NCBI GenBank assembly: GCA_022360535.1
Contig: JAKSCP010000235.1
Coordinates: forward strand, 1-5,389
DNA from: Pseudomonadales bacterium
Lineage (GTDB): Bacteria; Pseudomonadota; Gammaproteobacteria; Pseudomonadales; Pseudohongiellaceae
DNA: 5,389 bases
Reading direction: 5' to 3'
Part shown: positions 1 to 5,361 of the stretch, in pieces
Position numbering within the stretch: the stretch's first letter is position 1
Layout of the letters: each line of letters begins with the position of its first letter
The notes under the pieces: generated by a model
The model's database searches: none
Seen by the model: only the letters and a program-made list of their open reading frames with translations
What the model was told of the DNA's origin: nothing
Program-made: the position numbers and the translations under genes

Positions 1-425
1 AAAAACTGATAGCCATCCTTGGTGTGGGTATTGCTTTGTGGCATTGCGCCGCAGTAGTTGTCCAGAGAAAAGCCAAACTCAGTATTTGTTTGGGCGTGCA
101 GCGCAGCCAGACCAGTGCCGAGCCGATTCCAGAAATCACCGGGCTTGTTGCTCTGCCCCAGATCTTCCAGCAGGATGAAATGGTCAGAGCAGAACAGCAC
201 CTGCGGAACGCGCAGAGTCTGGCTCTCATGCAGTGCATTCAGACCTGCTGCTTCGGCAGCAAATATACCCGGTGGCGGCAGCGGGTGTTGCTTGAGGATA
301 GCCGTTGAGCCGGTGGACAGTTGTAAGCGGCTAACTTCACTGATGCAGCCGCCTGAGAGCGATTCCCGGGCCCGAATGTCGCCGAGACCTTCCGATTTTA
401 GCCAGGATTCGAGGGTGTGAGACAT
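1..425 (-). CDS. Fructosamine kinase family protein (ketosamine-3-kinase, YniA-like), N-terminal part, cut by the window edge
   Basis: The minus strand is open from an ATG at 425-423 to the left edge, giving 141 complete codons, about half of a family member (around 290 aa). Visible kinase-fold features are a glycine-rich loop SGGCISEVSRL (24-34), a likely ATP-binding lysine in AILK (K45), a helix glutamate in FAAEAAGL (E58), a hinge LLEDLG (85-90), and the family-typical FGFSLDNYCGAMPQSN (117-132). The last lines up with FGLDFDNALSTTPQPN of E. coli YniA as I recall it. The catalytic HGD region lies outside the window. The family phosphorylates sugar moieties of glycated amines, which destabilises the adduct and frees the amine; bacterial members often prefer ribulosamines. 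The substrate here is not determined. The start is supported by family alignment, though only a weak CAGG precedes it. The gene is divergent from the MORN gene. Family call strong; function inferred. Confidence 0.9.
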   Translation of the reverse strand, partial: MSHTLESWLKSEGLGDIRARESLSGGCISEVSRLQLSTGSTAILKQHPLPPPGIFAAEAAGLNALHESQTLRVPQVLFCSDHFILLEDLGQSNKPGDFWNRLGTGLAALHAQTNTEFGFSLDNYCGAMPQSNTHTKDGYQF

Positions 426-451
426 GCCTGCAGTCTACGGCAATTACGCGC

Positions 452-457
452 TATAAT
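452..457 (+). promoter_or_regulatory. Candidate sigma-70 -10 box (TATAAT) for the MORN-protein gene
   Basis: A perfect TATAAT lies 36 nt before the ATG at 494, in the context GCGCTATAATCGC. The matching -35 region (about 429-434, TGCAGT) is a poor match to TTGACA and there is no TGn extension, so the promoter may be weak or need an activator. Transcription would start near 464, just before the TTGGCGCCAA palindrome. Called from sequence only. Confidence 0.5.
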
Positions 458-467
458 CGCTAATCCT

Positions 468-477
468 TTGGCGCCAA
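468..477. promoter_or_regulatory. 10-bp perfect palindrome TTGGCGCCAA, possible operator in the divergent intergenic region
   Basis: TTGGCGCCAA is self-complementary over all 10 bases. It sits in the 68-bp gap between the two divergent start codons, immediately downstream of the predicted plus-strand start site. Read on the minus strand it also supplies a -35-like TTGGCG for the fructosamine kinase gene, with TATAGC (starting 16 nt further on) as a poor -10. A regulator bound here could affect both genes. No second copy was noticed in the other intergenic gaps, and a chance palindrome is quite possible. Confidence 0.25.
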
Positions 478-493
478 TTCAGCAGGTGGTTCT

Positions 494-1132
494 ATGCTTA
501 GAAAGCTGAGAAAAAAAGAGTTGGAAGCAGTATCCCAGGCAAGCAGTTTGCTGGTAGGAGCATTTTTTGCGCTAAGCGTTCAGGCGCAATCATTGAGTAG
601 TGTCACAGATGAAATCTGTGTGCGCGGCGACTGTGTAGAGGGCGAGGGAACACTGGAACTCAGCACACCATTCGGTAAGGGTCGCTACACCGGCGACTTC
701 GTGGATGGAGAGTTCCAGGGCAAGGGTCGGCTGGAAATACCCATTTCCTGGACCCAGCGCGAAGTCTATGTGGGTGACTGGATCGCAGGCATTCGCGAGG
801 GAAGGGGCACGCACTGGAACGGCAAAGGCAACCTCTATATTGGTGAGTGGCGCGAGAACAAGCGAAACGGCCAGGGATCCTATTTCTTCAACCTGCCTGA
901 ATGGCGAGAGAACCAGCACACCGAGTTTTGGCTAAAGGAAAACACCGAGAACTATACCGGTGAGTTCGTCAACGATCATTTCCAAGGTCAGGGTACTTAT
1001 CGCTGGGCTGATGGCAAACGTTATATCGGTGGCTTCTTTGCCGGTGAAAAACATGGCCACGGAACGTTCTATTACGACATCACCAGCACTGCCCGGCAAC
1101 AGGTTTGGGAATACGGTGAGTTTATTCGCTAG
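494..1132 (+). CDS. Secreted MORN-repeat protein
   Basis: This 212-aa protein has an export signal and then MORN repeats. The N-terminus is basic (MLRKLRKKEL), followed by a hydrophobic stretch SSLLVGAFFALSVQA (17-31) and a plausible signal peptidase I site after VQA, so the mature protein is probably periplasmic or extracellular. Five clear repeats of the Y-x-G-(D/E)-(F/W)...G-x-G type start at about residues 65, 92, 115, 154 and 177. A degenerate one lies around 42-56 and a partial one ends the chain (YGEF, 207-210). Mature-region cysteines C42 and C47 could form a disulfide. MORN repeats form beta-hairpin scaffolds that bind protein or lipid; no catalytic domain is visible and the role here is unknown. 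The start is favoured by AGGTGG at 484-489, 4 nt upstream, though the n-region is long for a signal peptide. pdxH follows 43 nt later and may be co-transcribed. Confidence 0.88.
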   Translation: MLRKLRKKELEAVSQASSLLVGAFFALSVQAQSLSSVTDEICVRGDCVEGEGTLELSTPFGKGRYTGDFVDGEFQGKGRLEIPISWTQREVYVGDWIAGIREGRGTHWNGKGNLYIGEWRENKRNGQGSYFFNLPEWRENQHTEFWLKENTENYTGEFVNDHFQGQGTYRWADGKRYIGGFFAGEKHGHGTFYYDITSTARQQVWEYGEFIR

Positions 1133-1175
1133 TATTCGGTCCGCTCATTAAGTTTCTTACTGGTCTCTGAAATAA

Positions 1176-1808
1176 ATGGATTTAGAATCACTGCGTCGTG
1201 AGTACAAGGGCGGTCTGCGTCGCGAAGATCTGGCGGACAGTCCTTTCGATCAGTTTGAAAACTGGATGGTAGAAGTTCTTAAGTTGGGCATTGTCGACCC
1301 AACCGCTATGACCATTGCCACTGTGTCACCTGACGGACAACCGAGTCAGCGCATCGTTCTGCTGAAGCATTTTGACGAGCAGGGATTTGTCTTCTACACC
1401 AATTACTCCAGTCGTAAGGCTCAGGAACTCACCAACAATTCGCTGATCAGTCTGCATTTTCCCTGGCATACCGTAGACCGGCAGGTGAAGATTTGTGGTA
1501 GCGCCTCCAAAGTTTCGGCAGCAGAATCGCTGAAGTACTTCGTATCCCGACCCAGGGAGAGTCAGATAGCAGCTATTGCGTCTCAGCAAAGTGCACGACT
1601 GTCATCGCGAACAGTGCTGCTTAATCAGTTCGAAGCCCTGAAGCAGAAATTTCAGCAAGGTGAAATTCCGCTGCCGGATTTTTGGGGAGGCTATCGGGTA
1701 GAGCCGACGGAGTTTGAGTTCTGGCAAGGCAGCGAGAACCGGCTGCACGACAGATTTCGTTACCTGCGTACTGATGACGCTTGGCAAGTTGATCGCCTGG
1801 CGCCCTGA
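1176..1808 (+). CDS. pdxH: Pyridoxine/pyridoxamine 5'-phosphate oxidase
   Basis: PdxH is the FMN enzyme that oxidises pyridoxine or pyridoxamine 5'-phosphate with O2 to pyridoxal 5'-phosphate, the last step of PLP synthesis and salvage, in the cytosol as a homodimer. The 210-aa product aligns end to end with E. coli PdxH (218 aa). Sites known in that enzyme are kept: RREY (7-10), RIVLLK (59-64, with substrate-binding K64), YT (74-75), R80-K81, Q103, Y121, R125, S129, QS (138-139), W183, RLH (189-191), R193 and the C-terminal RLAP. An in-frame TAA directly before the ATG rules out a longer protein. No good Shine-Dalgarno sequence precedes it. It lies 43 nt after the MORN gene with no obvious terminator between, so shared transcription is possible. 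Its stop codon is 3 nt from that of the convergent phosphofructokinase gene. Confidence 0.98.
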   Translation: MDLESLRREYKGGLRREDLADSPFDQFENWMVEVLKLGIVDPTAMTIATVSPDGQPSQRIVLLKHFDEQGFVFYTNYSSRKAQELTNNSLISLHFPWHTVDRQVKICGSASKVSAAESLKYFVSRPRESQIAAIASQQSARLSSRTVLLNQFEALKQKFQQGEIPLPDFWGGYRVEPTEFEFWQGSENRLHDRFRYLRTDDAWQVDRLAP

Positions 1809-1811
1809 GGT

Positions 1812-3065
1812 TTACCAGCGCTTCAGTTTTTTCTTTTCCAGTACTCGCTTCAGACGTGCATATTGAGGCAGCCCGCCTTTGTAGTCTGGAGGGTCTTCAC
1901 CGACAATAAGCGGGGCGAAGTAGTCCCGGGCCTTATCAGTAATGTGGAAACCGTCACGACTGATGAAGTCACGAGGCATCATCTTCTCTACGTTCGCAAC
2001 ATCTGAGAGTTTGGCTTCTCCGATGCGCCAGCTGTATTTCTTGCCTTTGCCACGCACGATGATTGGCATCACTGCATTTTTGCCTGCCAGCGCGAATTCC
2101 ACAGCGGCCTTGCCAACGGCATAGGCCTGATCCACGTCGGTGGCTGACGCTATGTGACGCGCCGAGCGTTGCAGGTAGTCGGCGACTGCCCAGTGATACT
2201 TATAGCCCAGTTCATCCTTGACCATGTTAGCCACGAAAGGCGCAACACCACCCAGTTGTACGTGCCCAAAGGCATCTTTGCCACCAGCATCGGCGAGAAA
2301 CCGACCGTCTTTGTGCTTGGCGCCTTCAGAAACCACAATCGCGCAATAGCCAAATTTCTTGACGCAGGATTTTACTTTGCGCAGAAACTTGTCCCGGTTG
2401 AAGGGAATTTCTGGAAACAGAATAATATGAGGAGCGTCACCCTCTTGCTCAGTGGCCAGTCCTGCAGCGCCAGCGATCCAACCGGCGTGTCGACCCATTA
2501 CTTCCATGACAAAGATCTTGGTCGAGCTTTCACACATGGAAGCCACATCAAGGCCAGCTTCTCGAATGGAAACAGCGACATACTTTGCAACCGAACCGAA
2601 ACCAGGACAGTTATCGGTGAGGGGCAGATCATTATCAACAGTTTTTGGAATACCAATACAGGTAATGGGAAAGTCCATCTCCAGACTGAGTTTGGACACT
2701 TTGTTAGCGGTGTCCTGGGAATCGCCGCCACCGTTATAGAGGAAGTAACGAATGTTGTGCGCTCGAAACACATCCATCAGTCTTTCGTATTCTTTCTTGT
2801 TTTCCTCGTAGGATTTGAGTTTGTAGCGACATGAGCCAAATGCGCCAGCAGGTGTCTTGCGCAAGGAGGCAATGGTTTTAGCAGATTCCTTACTGGTATC
2901 AATCAGGTTTTCTTCCAGCGCACCGACGATGCCATTTAGTCCGGCATACACTTTTCCTATCTTGTCTCTGTGCTGACGGGCTGTTTCGATTACGCCACAG
3001 GCGCTGGCATTGATTACGGAAGTGACGCCACCAGATTGGGCGTAGAACAGATTCGGTTTTGGCAT
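1812..3065 (-). CDS. pfp: Pyrophosphate-dependent 6-phosphofructokinase (diphosphate-fructose-6-phosphate 1-phosphotransferase)
   Basis: This 417-aa PFK-family protein probably interconverts fructose 6-phosphate and fructose 1,6-bisphosphate using PPi/Pi, a reversible step serving glycolysis and gluconeogenesis in the cytosol. The N-terminal phosphate loop is AQSGGVTSVINA (9-20). The second donor-site motif is NGGGDSQDT (111-119), and the catalytic segment is PKTVDND (140-146), with D144 at the position of catalytic D127 of E. coli PfkA. MGRHAGW (190-196) contacts the sugar phosphate. K141 replaces the glycine of ATP enzymes, and D115 stands where they have the second glycine of GGDGS; both are established markers of PPi use. 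The first aspartate of that motif is Gly here, which is unusual against the more familiar GGDDS. The start fits the family N-terminus, although no Shine-Dalgarno sequence is evident. It is convergent with pdxH and divergent from ubiX, so probably monocistronic. PPi dependence is inferred from sequence. Confidence 0.93.
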   Translation of the reverse strand: MPKPNLFYAQSGGVTSVINASACGVIETARQHRDKIGKVYAGLNGIVGALEENLIDTSKESAKTIASLRKTPAGAFGSCRYKLKSYEENKKEYERLMDVFRAHNIRYFLYNGGGDSQDTANKVSKLSLEMDFPITCIGIPKTVDNDLPLTDNCPGFGSVAKYVAVSIREAGLDVASMCESSTKIFVMEVMGRHAGWIAGAAGLATEQEGDAPHIILFPEIPFNRDKFLRKVKSCVKKFGYCAIVVSEGAKHKDGRFLADAGGKDAFGHVQLGGVAPFVANMVKDELGYKYHWAVADYLQRSARHIASATDVDQAYAVGKAAVEFALAGKNAVMPIIVRGKGKKYSWRIGEAKLSDVANVEKMMPRDFISRDGFHITDKARDYFAPLIVGEDPPDYKGGLPQYARLKRVLEKKKLKRW

Positions 3066-3225
3066 AGTGTAAATCTACTGCTGATCGACATGCGCCTGGA
3101 GGTAAGCGTTGGCGCTGAATTAACGGAGGCCTATGGTACTCGCTGCCGTCTGCCCTTGCCAGTGTTCGAGGTTTGATGCAACAATCGTTGCCCTTTTGAG
3201 AAAAGCCTTTGGTAGTTAACAACTT
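3066..3225. other. Divergent intergenic region between the PPi-phosphofructokinase gene and ubiX
   Basis: This 160-bp gap must hold the start signals of both flanking genes, but no convincing -35/-10 pair stands out on either strand. Visible structures are a small hairpin GCAAC-AATC-GTTGC (3178-3191) followed by CCTTTT, then CTTTT-GAG-AAAAG (3193-3205). Both are too short to call a terminator, and they lie upstream of ubiX rather than after a gene. I see no additional gene here. Confidence 0.4.
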
Positions 3226-3801
3226 ATGATGCGACTCATAATCGGCATGTCAGGCGCAAGTGGAGTCATCTACGGCATTCGTCTGCTGGAAGTCCTGCGA
3301 CAGGAGAAGGGTGTCGAAACTCACCTCATCATGTCAGAAGCGGCAAAAATGAACATCGCCGTGGAGACTGACCGATCGGCCAACGATGTCAAAGAGATGG
3401 CCGATGTCGTCTATTCCAATAAAGATATTGCTGCAACTGTCGCCAGTGGCTCGTTTAAAACCGATGGCATGATCATCGCTCCATGTGCCATCAAGACGCT
3501 CTCTGCAGTCGCCAATTCCTATGCGGATTCCTTGATCGTGCGCGCCGCCGATGTGGTGTTAAAGGAAAGGAGGCGTCTGGTCCTGGTGCCGCGGGAAACA
3601 CCTTTGCACACGGGACATTGTGAGTTGCTTTATAAGGCCAGCCAGATTGGTGCTGTCATCGCACCGCCGATGCCTGCTCACTATATAAAGCCCCAATCGA
3701 TTGATGATCTGATCGATCATCATGTAGGCCGATTGCTGGATCTTTTCGATTTGGATCCTGGATTGGTTAAACGCTGGTCCGGAACCCGTACTGACACCTG
3801 A
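3226..3801 (+). CDS. ubiX: Flavin prenyltransferase UbiX
   Basis: UbiX joins dimethylallyl phosphate to reduced FMN to make prenylated FMN, the cofactor of UbiD-type decarboxylases. In gammaproteobacteria this supports decarboxylation of polyprenyl-hydroxybenzoate in ubiquinone synthesis. The 191-aa product aligns along its length with E. coli UbiX (189 aa). The FMN loop GMSGASG is at 7-13, S37 fits the FMN serine, and E47 (in VETD) fits the catalytic glutamate called E49 in the P. aeruginosa enzyme. R106, K113, R123, E124, Y153 and R169 match the residues known there as R122, K129, R139, E140, Y169 and R185. One oddity is APCAIKT (85-91), where E. coli and P. aeruginosa UbiX have PCS. Two adjacent ATGs (3226 and 3229) are possible starts; the first gives the same length as E. 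coli, and neither has a strong Shine-Dalgarno sequence. No ubiD is in the window. The serine hydrolase gene follows closely on the same strand. Confidence 0.97.
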   Translation: MMRLIIGMSGASGVIYGIRLLEVLRQEKGVETHLIMSEAAKMNIAVETDRSANDVKEMADVVYSNKDIAATVASGSFKTDGMIIAPCAIKTLSAVANSYADSLIVRAADVVLKERRRLVLVPRETPLHTGHCELLYKASQIGAVIAPPMPAHYIKPQSIDDLIDHHVGRLLDLFDLDPGLVKRWSGTRTDT

Positions 3802-3831
3802 TCGTAATTTCACACTAAGTTGTTTACGACC

Positions 3832-4875
3832 ATGAGTTCTGCCACGCATCTGATCCTGCCTAAAATCTCATTGGCAATCGTTATGTGCCTGCCGCTGATC
3901 CTGTTCGCCCAGTCAGATCGGTATGAGGCTGCATTCGAGGCAGTGGCAGCCAGTGGTTTCGATGGGGTAGCGGCGGTTTCCGTCGGTGGTGAATCGCCGA
4001 GGTATGCCGGTTTTGGCCGTGCACAGCAGCAGGGTTTGTCTGCGAGCCAGATTCAGGTAGATATCGGCTCCATCACCAAGACTGTGACAGCGGCAGCGGT
4101 GCTGCATGCAGTGGACGCTGGTTTGCTGTCGGTGGATCAGACGCTCGAAGACTTTTTTGCCGATGTGCCGGATGACAAGGCAGAAATCACCGTCCATCAA
4201 CTGCTAACACACTCAGCCGGATTCAGAGGGTCCATAGGCAGGGACAGCGAAAAAACATCTCGCGATGATTACATAGACGAGGCACTGAGGCGGCCACTAA
4301 GATTTGATTCCGGGTCCAGCTATAGCTATTCCAATGTTGGCTATTCGTTGCTGGCAGCAATCATTGAAATTGTCAGCGGGGTCAGTTACCAGGAGTATTT
4401 GTTAGGAAATTTCTTGCCTGGCTCAGATCAGCCCAGGTTGGGTTATGGTGCCGTGCATGACGAAGCACGCTCACTTAGAAACAGGCGCGGCAGAACTGTA
4501 GCCAGAGTGAGTTGGGGAGGCGACCAGGCCTGGTGGCATCTAATTGGCAACGGTGGTCTGGTGGCCAGCACCGAAGACATGTTGAATTTTTTGCGTCGCC
4601 TGGTTGATGGGGAGCTTTTATCGGAAGCGTCTCAGCAGCTTATGTTCACTCCGCATGTGCGTGAAGTGCCTGATGACACTTACTACGGATATGGTCTGGT
4701 AGTGGATACCAGTAGTCGGTGGGGCGACTACTATTGGCATAACGGCGGTAATGGTACTTATCACTCGCGCTGGACTTACCTGGTCGGTCTGGATGCAGTT
4801 GTCTTCGCAGCAGGGCTGGGCAGGCCCGATTCCGATCAGGCAGCTAGGGAAATTCAGATTCAAATCAGCGACTAG
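3832..4875 (+). CDS. Exported serine hydrolase of the beta-lactamase / penicillin-binding protein fold (PF00144 type)
   Basis: From the ATG at 3832 the product is 347 aa, beginning with a signal-peptide-like segment (hydrophobic ISLAIVMCLPLILFAQ, about residues 12-27) with possible cleavage near FAQ-S. No lipobox is seen, so it is probably periplasmic or secreted. The serine beta-lactamase-like motifs appear in order: SITK (80-83) with nucleophile S80 and K83, YSN (166-168) preceded by SYS, and WHNGG (302-306), where His takes the place of the KTG lysine as in many esterase or peptidase members. LLTHSAGF (125-132) is also typical of the family. Members include class C beta-lactamases, D-aminopeptidases and esterases, and the substrate cannot be read from sequence; antibiotic resistance should not be assumed. 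A TTG at 3820 would add four residues, and neither start has a clear Shine-Dalgarno sequence. The gap of 30 nt after ubiX suggests co-transcription, but no functional link is evident. Confidence 0.87.
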   Translation: MSSATHLILPKISLAIVMCLPLILFAQSDRYEAAFEAVAASGFDGVAAVSVGGESPRYAGFGRAQQQGLSASQIQVDIGSITKTVTAAAVLHAVDAGLLSVDQTLEDFFADVPDDKAEITVHQLLTHSAGFRGSIGRDSEKTSRDDYIDEALRRPLRFDSGSSYSYSNVGYSLLAAIIEIVSGVSYQEYLLGNFLPGSDQPRLGYGAVHDEARSLRNRRGRTVARVSWGGDQAWWHLIGNGGLVASTEDMLNFLRRLVDGELLSEASQQLMFTPHVREVPDDTYYGYGLVVDTSSRWGDYYWHNGGNGTYHSRWTYLVGLDAVVFAAGLGRPDSDQAAREIQIQISD

Positions 4876-4947
4876 TGCCCGGAAGCGTCGCATCCCACTT
4901 CTTTGATGCCCAATTGATCAAAAATTAACCAGCAATAGATTCCCAGC

Positions 4948-4965
4948 CAGTTGCAGGGACAACTG
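4948..4965. repeat. Short inverted repeat CAGTTG-N6-CAACTG
   Basis: There are six perfect base pairs around a six-base loop. The loop and right arm overlap the left arm (GGGACA, 4956-4961) of a second inverted repeat whose partner TGTCCC is at 4983-4988, so the two pairings exclude one another. No poly-T follows. It could be a transcript 3'-end structure or a protein site, or arise by chance. Confidence 0.3.
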
Positions 4966-5008
4966 AGGTAAATATTGTGCGATGTCCCGCGATTTGGTCG
5001 ATTCAGGG

Positions 5009-5037
5009 TTGACTGAATTCTCTGGCAATGGTGTTCT
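5009..5037 (+). promoter_or_regulatory. Candidate promoter for the small membrane protein gene
   Basis: A -35-like TTGACT (5009-5014) is separated by 17 bp from TGTTCT (5032-5037), a poor -10 box that is preceded by TGG (5029-5031), i.e. an extended -10 TGn. The start site would fall near 5044, leaving a leader of about 50 nt. An alternative -10, TATATG at 5048-5053, has no good -35 partner. Sequence match only. Confidence 0.35.
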
Positions 5038-5093
5038 AAGCGCTCGGTATATGCTTCACCTAGCGATGAAATAAGAGAAGGAGCGCAGGACTT

Positions 5094-5321
5094 ATGCTAA
5101 CTAAAGGAACTGGCTTCGCCCGCTATTCGAAGGGCTTATGTTTTTTTGTATCGCTCATCTGGCTGGTTTTGGCTGTCTTGTCTTTCACCAGTGGCAGTGA
5201 AAACAGCACGATTAATGGCTTTCTGTGGTTGGCAGGTGCATTGGCCTTCGCCATCTCGGGTATGACGCTGGGTCGCAGTTCCGGAAATGAGGCGCCAGCG
5301 TCGACCGAAGCCAGCGACTAG
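5094..5321 (+). CDS. Small two-helix inner-membrane protein, unknown function
   Basis: This 75-aa product is not recognised. It has a short basic N-terminus (K4, R10, K13), then two hydrophobic segments, about residues 15-33 (rich in F, V, L, W) and about 41-59 (NGFLWLAGAL onward). They are joined by a short polar loop SGSENST (33-39). It ends in a hydrophilic Ala/Ser/Glu tail (61-75). By the positive-inside rule both ends would lie in the cytoplasm with the polar loop in the periplasm. The start is well supported: AAGGAG at 5078-5083 lies 10 nt before the ATG and is the best Shine-Dalgarno match in the window. The 218-bp gap and candidate promoter suggest separate transcription from the serine hydrolase gene. 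The strong ribosome site and coherent membrane topology argue for a real gene, but no function can be given. Confidence 0.72.
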   Translation: MLTKGTGFARYSKGLCFFVSLIWLVLAVLSFTSGSENSTINGFLWLAGALAFAISGMTLGRSSGNEAPASTEASD

Positions 5322-5339
5322 CTTACAGATTTGTTTTCC

Positions 5340-5361
5340 AGGCTACTCAGCCTCACTGAGT
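5340..5361. repeat. Two overlapping, mutually exclusive short inverted repeats at the gene end
   Basis: AGGCT-ACTC-AGCCT (5340-5353) and ACTCAG-CCTCA-CTGAGT (5345-5361) are each perfect and share the segment 5345-5353. They lie just after the small membrane protein stop, where a terminator would be expected. Neither is followed by a T-run in either direction, so an intrinsic terminator is not claimed. Confidence 0.3.

Larger units (their letters stand above)
4876..5093. other. Intergenic region between the serine hydrolase and small membrane protein genes
   Basis: This 218-bp stretch has no credible gene. It holds several short inverted repeats: TTTGAT/ATCAAA (4902-4922), CAGTTG/CAACTG (4948-4965) and GGGACA/TGTCCC (4956-4988). 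None is followed by a T-run, so no intrinsic terminator can be called for the serine hydrolase gene. Towards its right end are a candidate promoter and a strong Shine-Dalgarno sequence for the next gene. Confidence 0.5.

Noticed and set aside
24..420. Two plus-strand open frames (24-308 and 58-420)
   Set aside because: They lie opposite the fructosamine kinase gene, whose minus-strand translation shows clear family motifs; the plus-strand products resemble nothing recognisable.
2154..2834. A 226-codon plus-strand open frame
   Set aside because: It lies wholly within the minus-strand phosphofructokinase gene, which carries all the expected motifs. The plus-strand product has no recognisable domain, so its length is a by-product of the opposite coding strand.
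3178..3205. GCAAC/GTTGC hairpin followed by CCTTTT as a terminator
   Set aside because: The stem is only five pairs and it sits upstream of ubiX in a divergent gap, where no plus-strand transcript needs ending.
2899..3222. Minus-strand open frame overlapping the start of the phosphofructokinase gene
   Set aside because: It is a different frame from the conserved N-terminus (AQSGGVTSVINA), and its product is Arg-rich and unrecognised.
3832..4875. Calling the serine hydrolase an AmpC-type antibiotic-resistance beta-lactamase
   Set aside because: SxxK and YxN are shared by many esterases and peptidases of this fold, and the HNGG motif in place of KTG argues against a classical class C enzyme.
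4902..4922. TTTGAT/ATCAAA inverted repeat after the serine hydrolase gene as a terminator
   Set aside because: The stem is six mostly A-T pairs with a nine-base loop and no following T-run, too weak for an intrinsic terminator.
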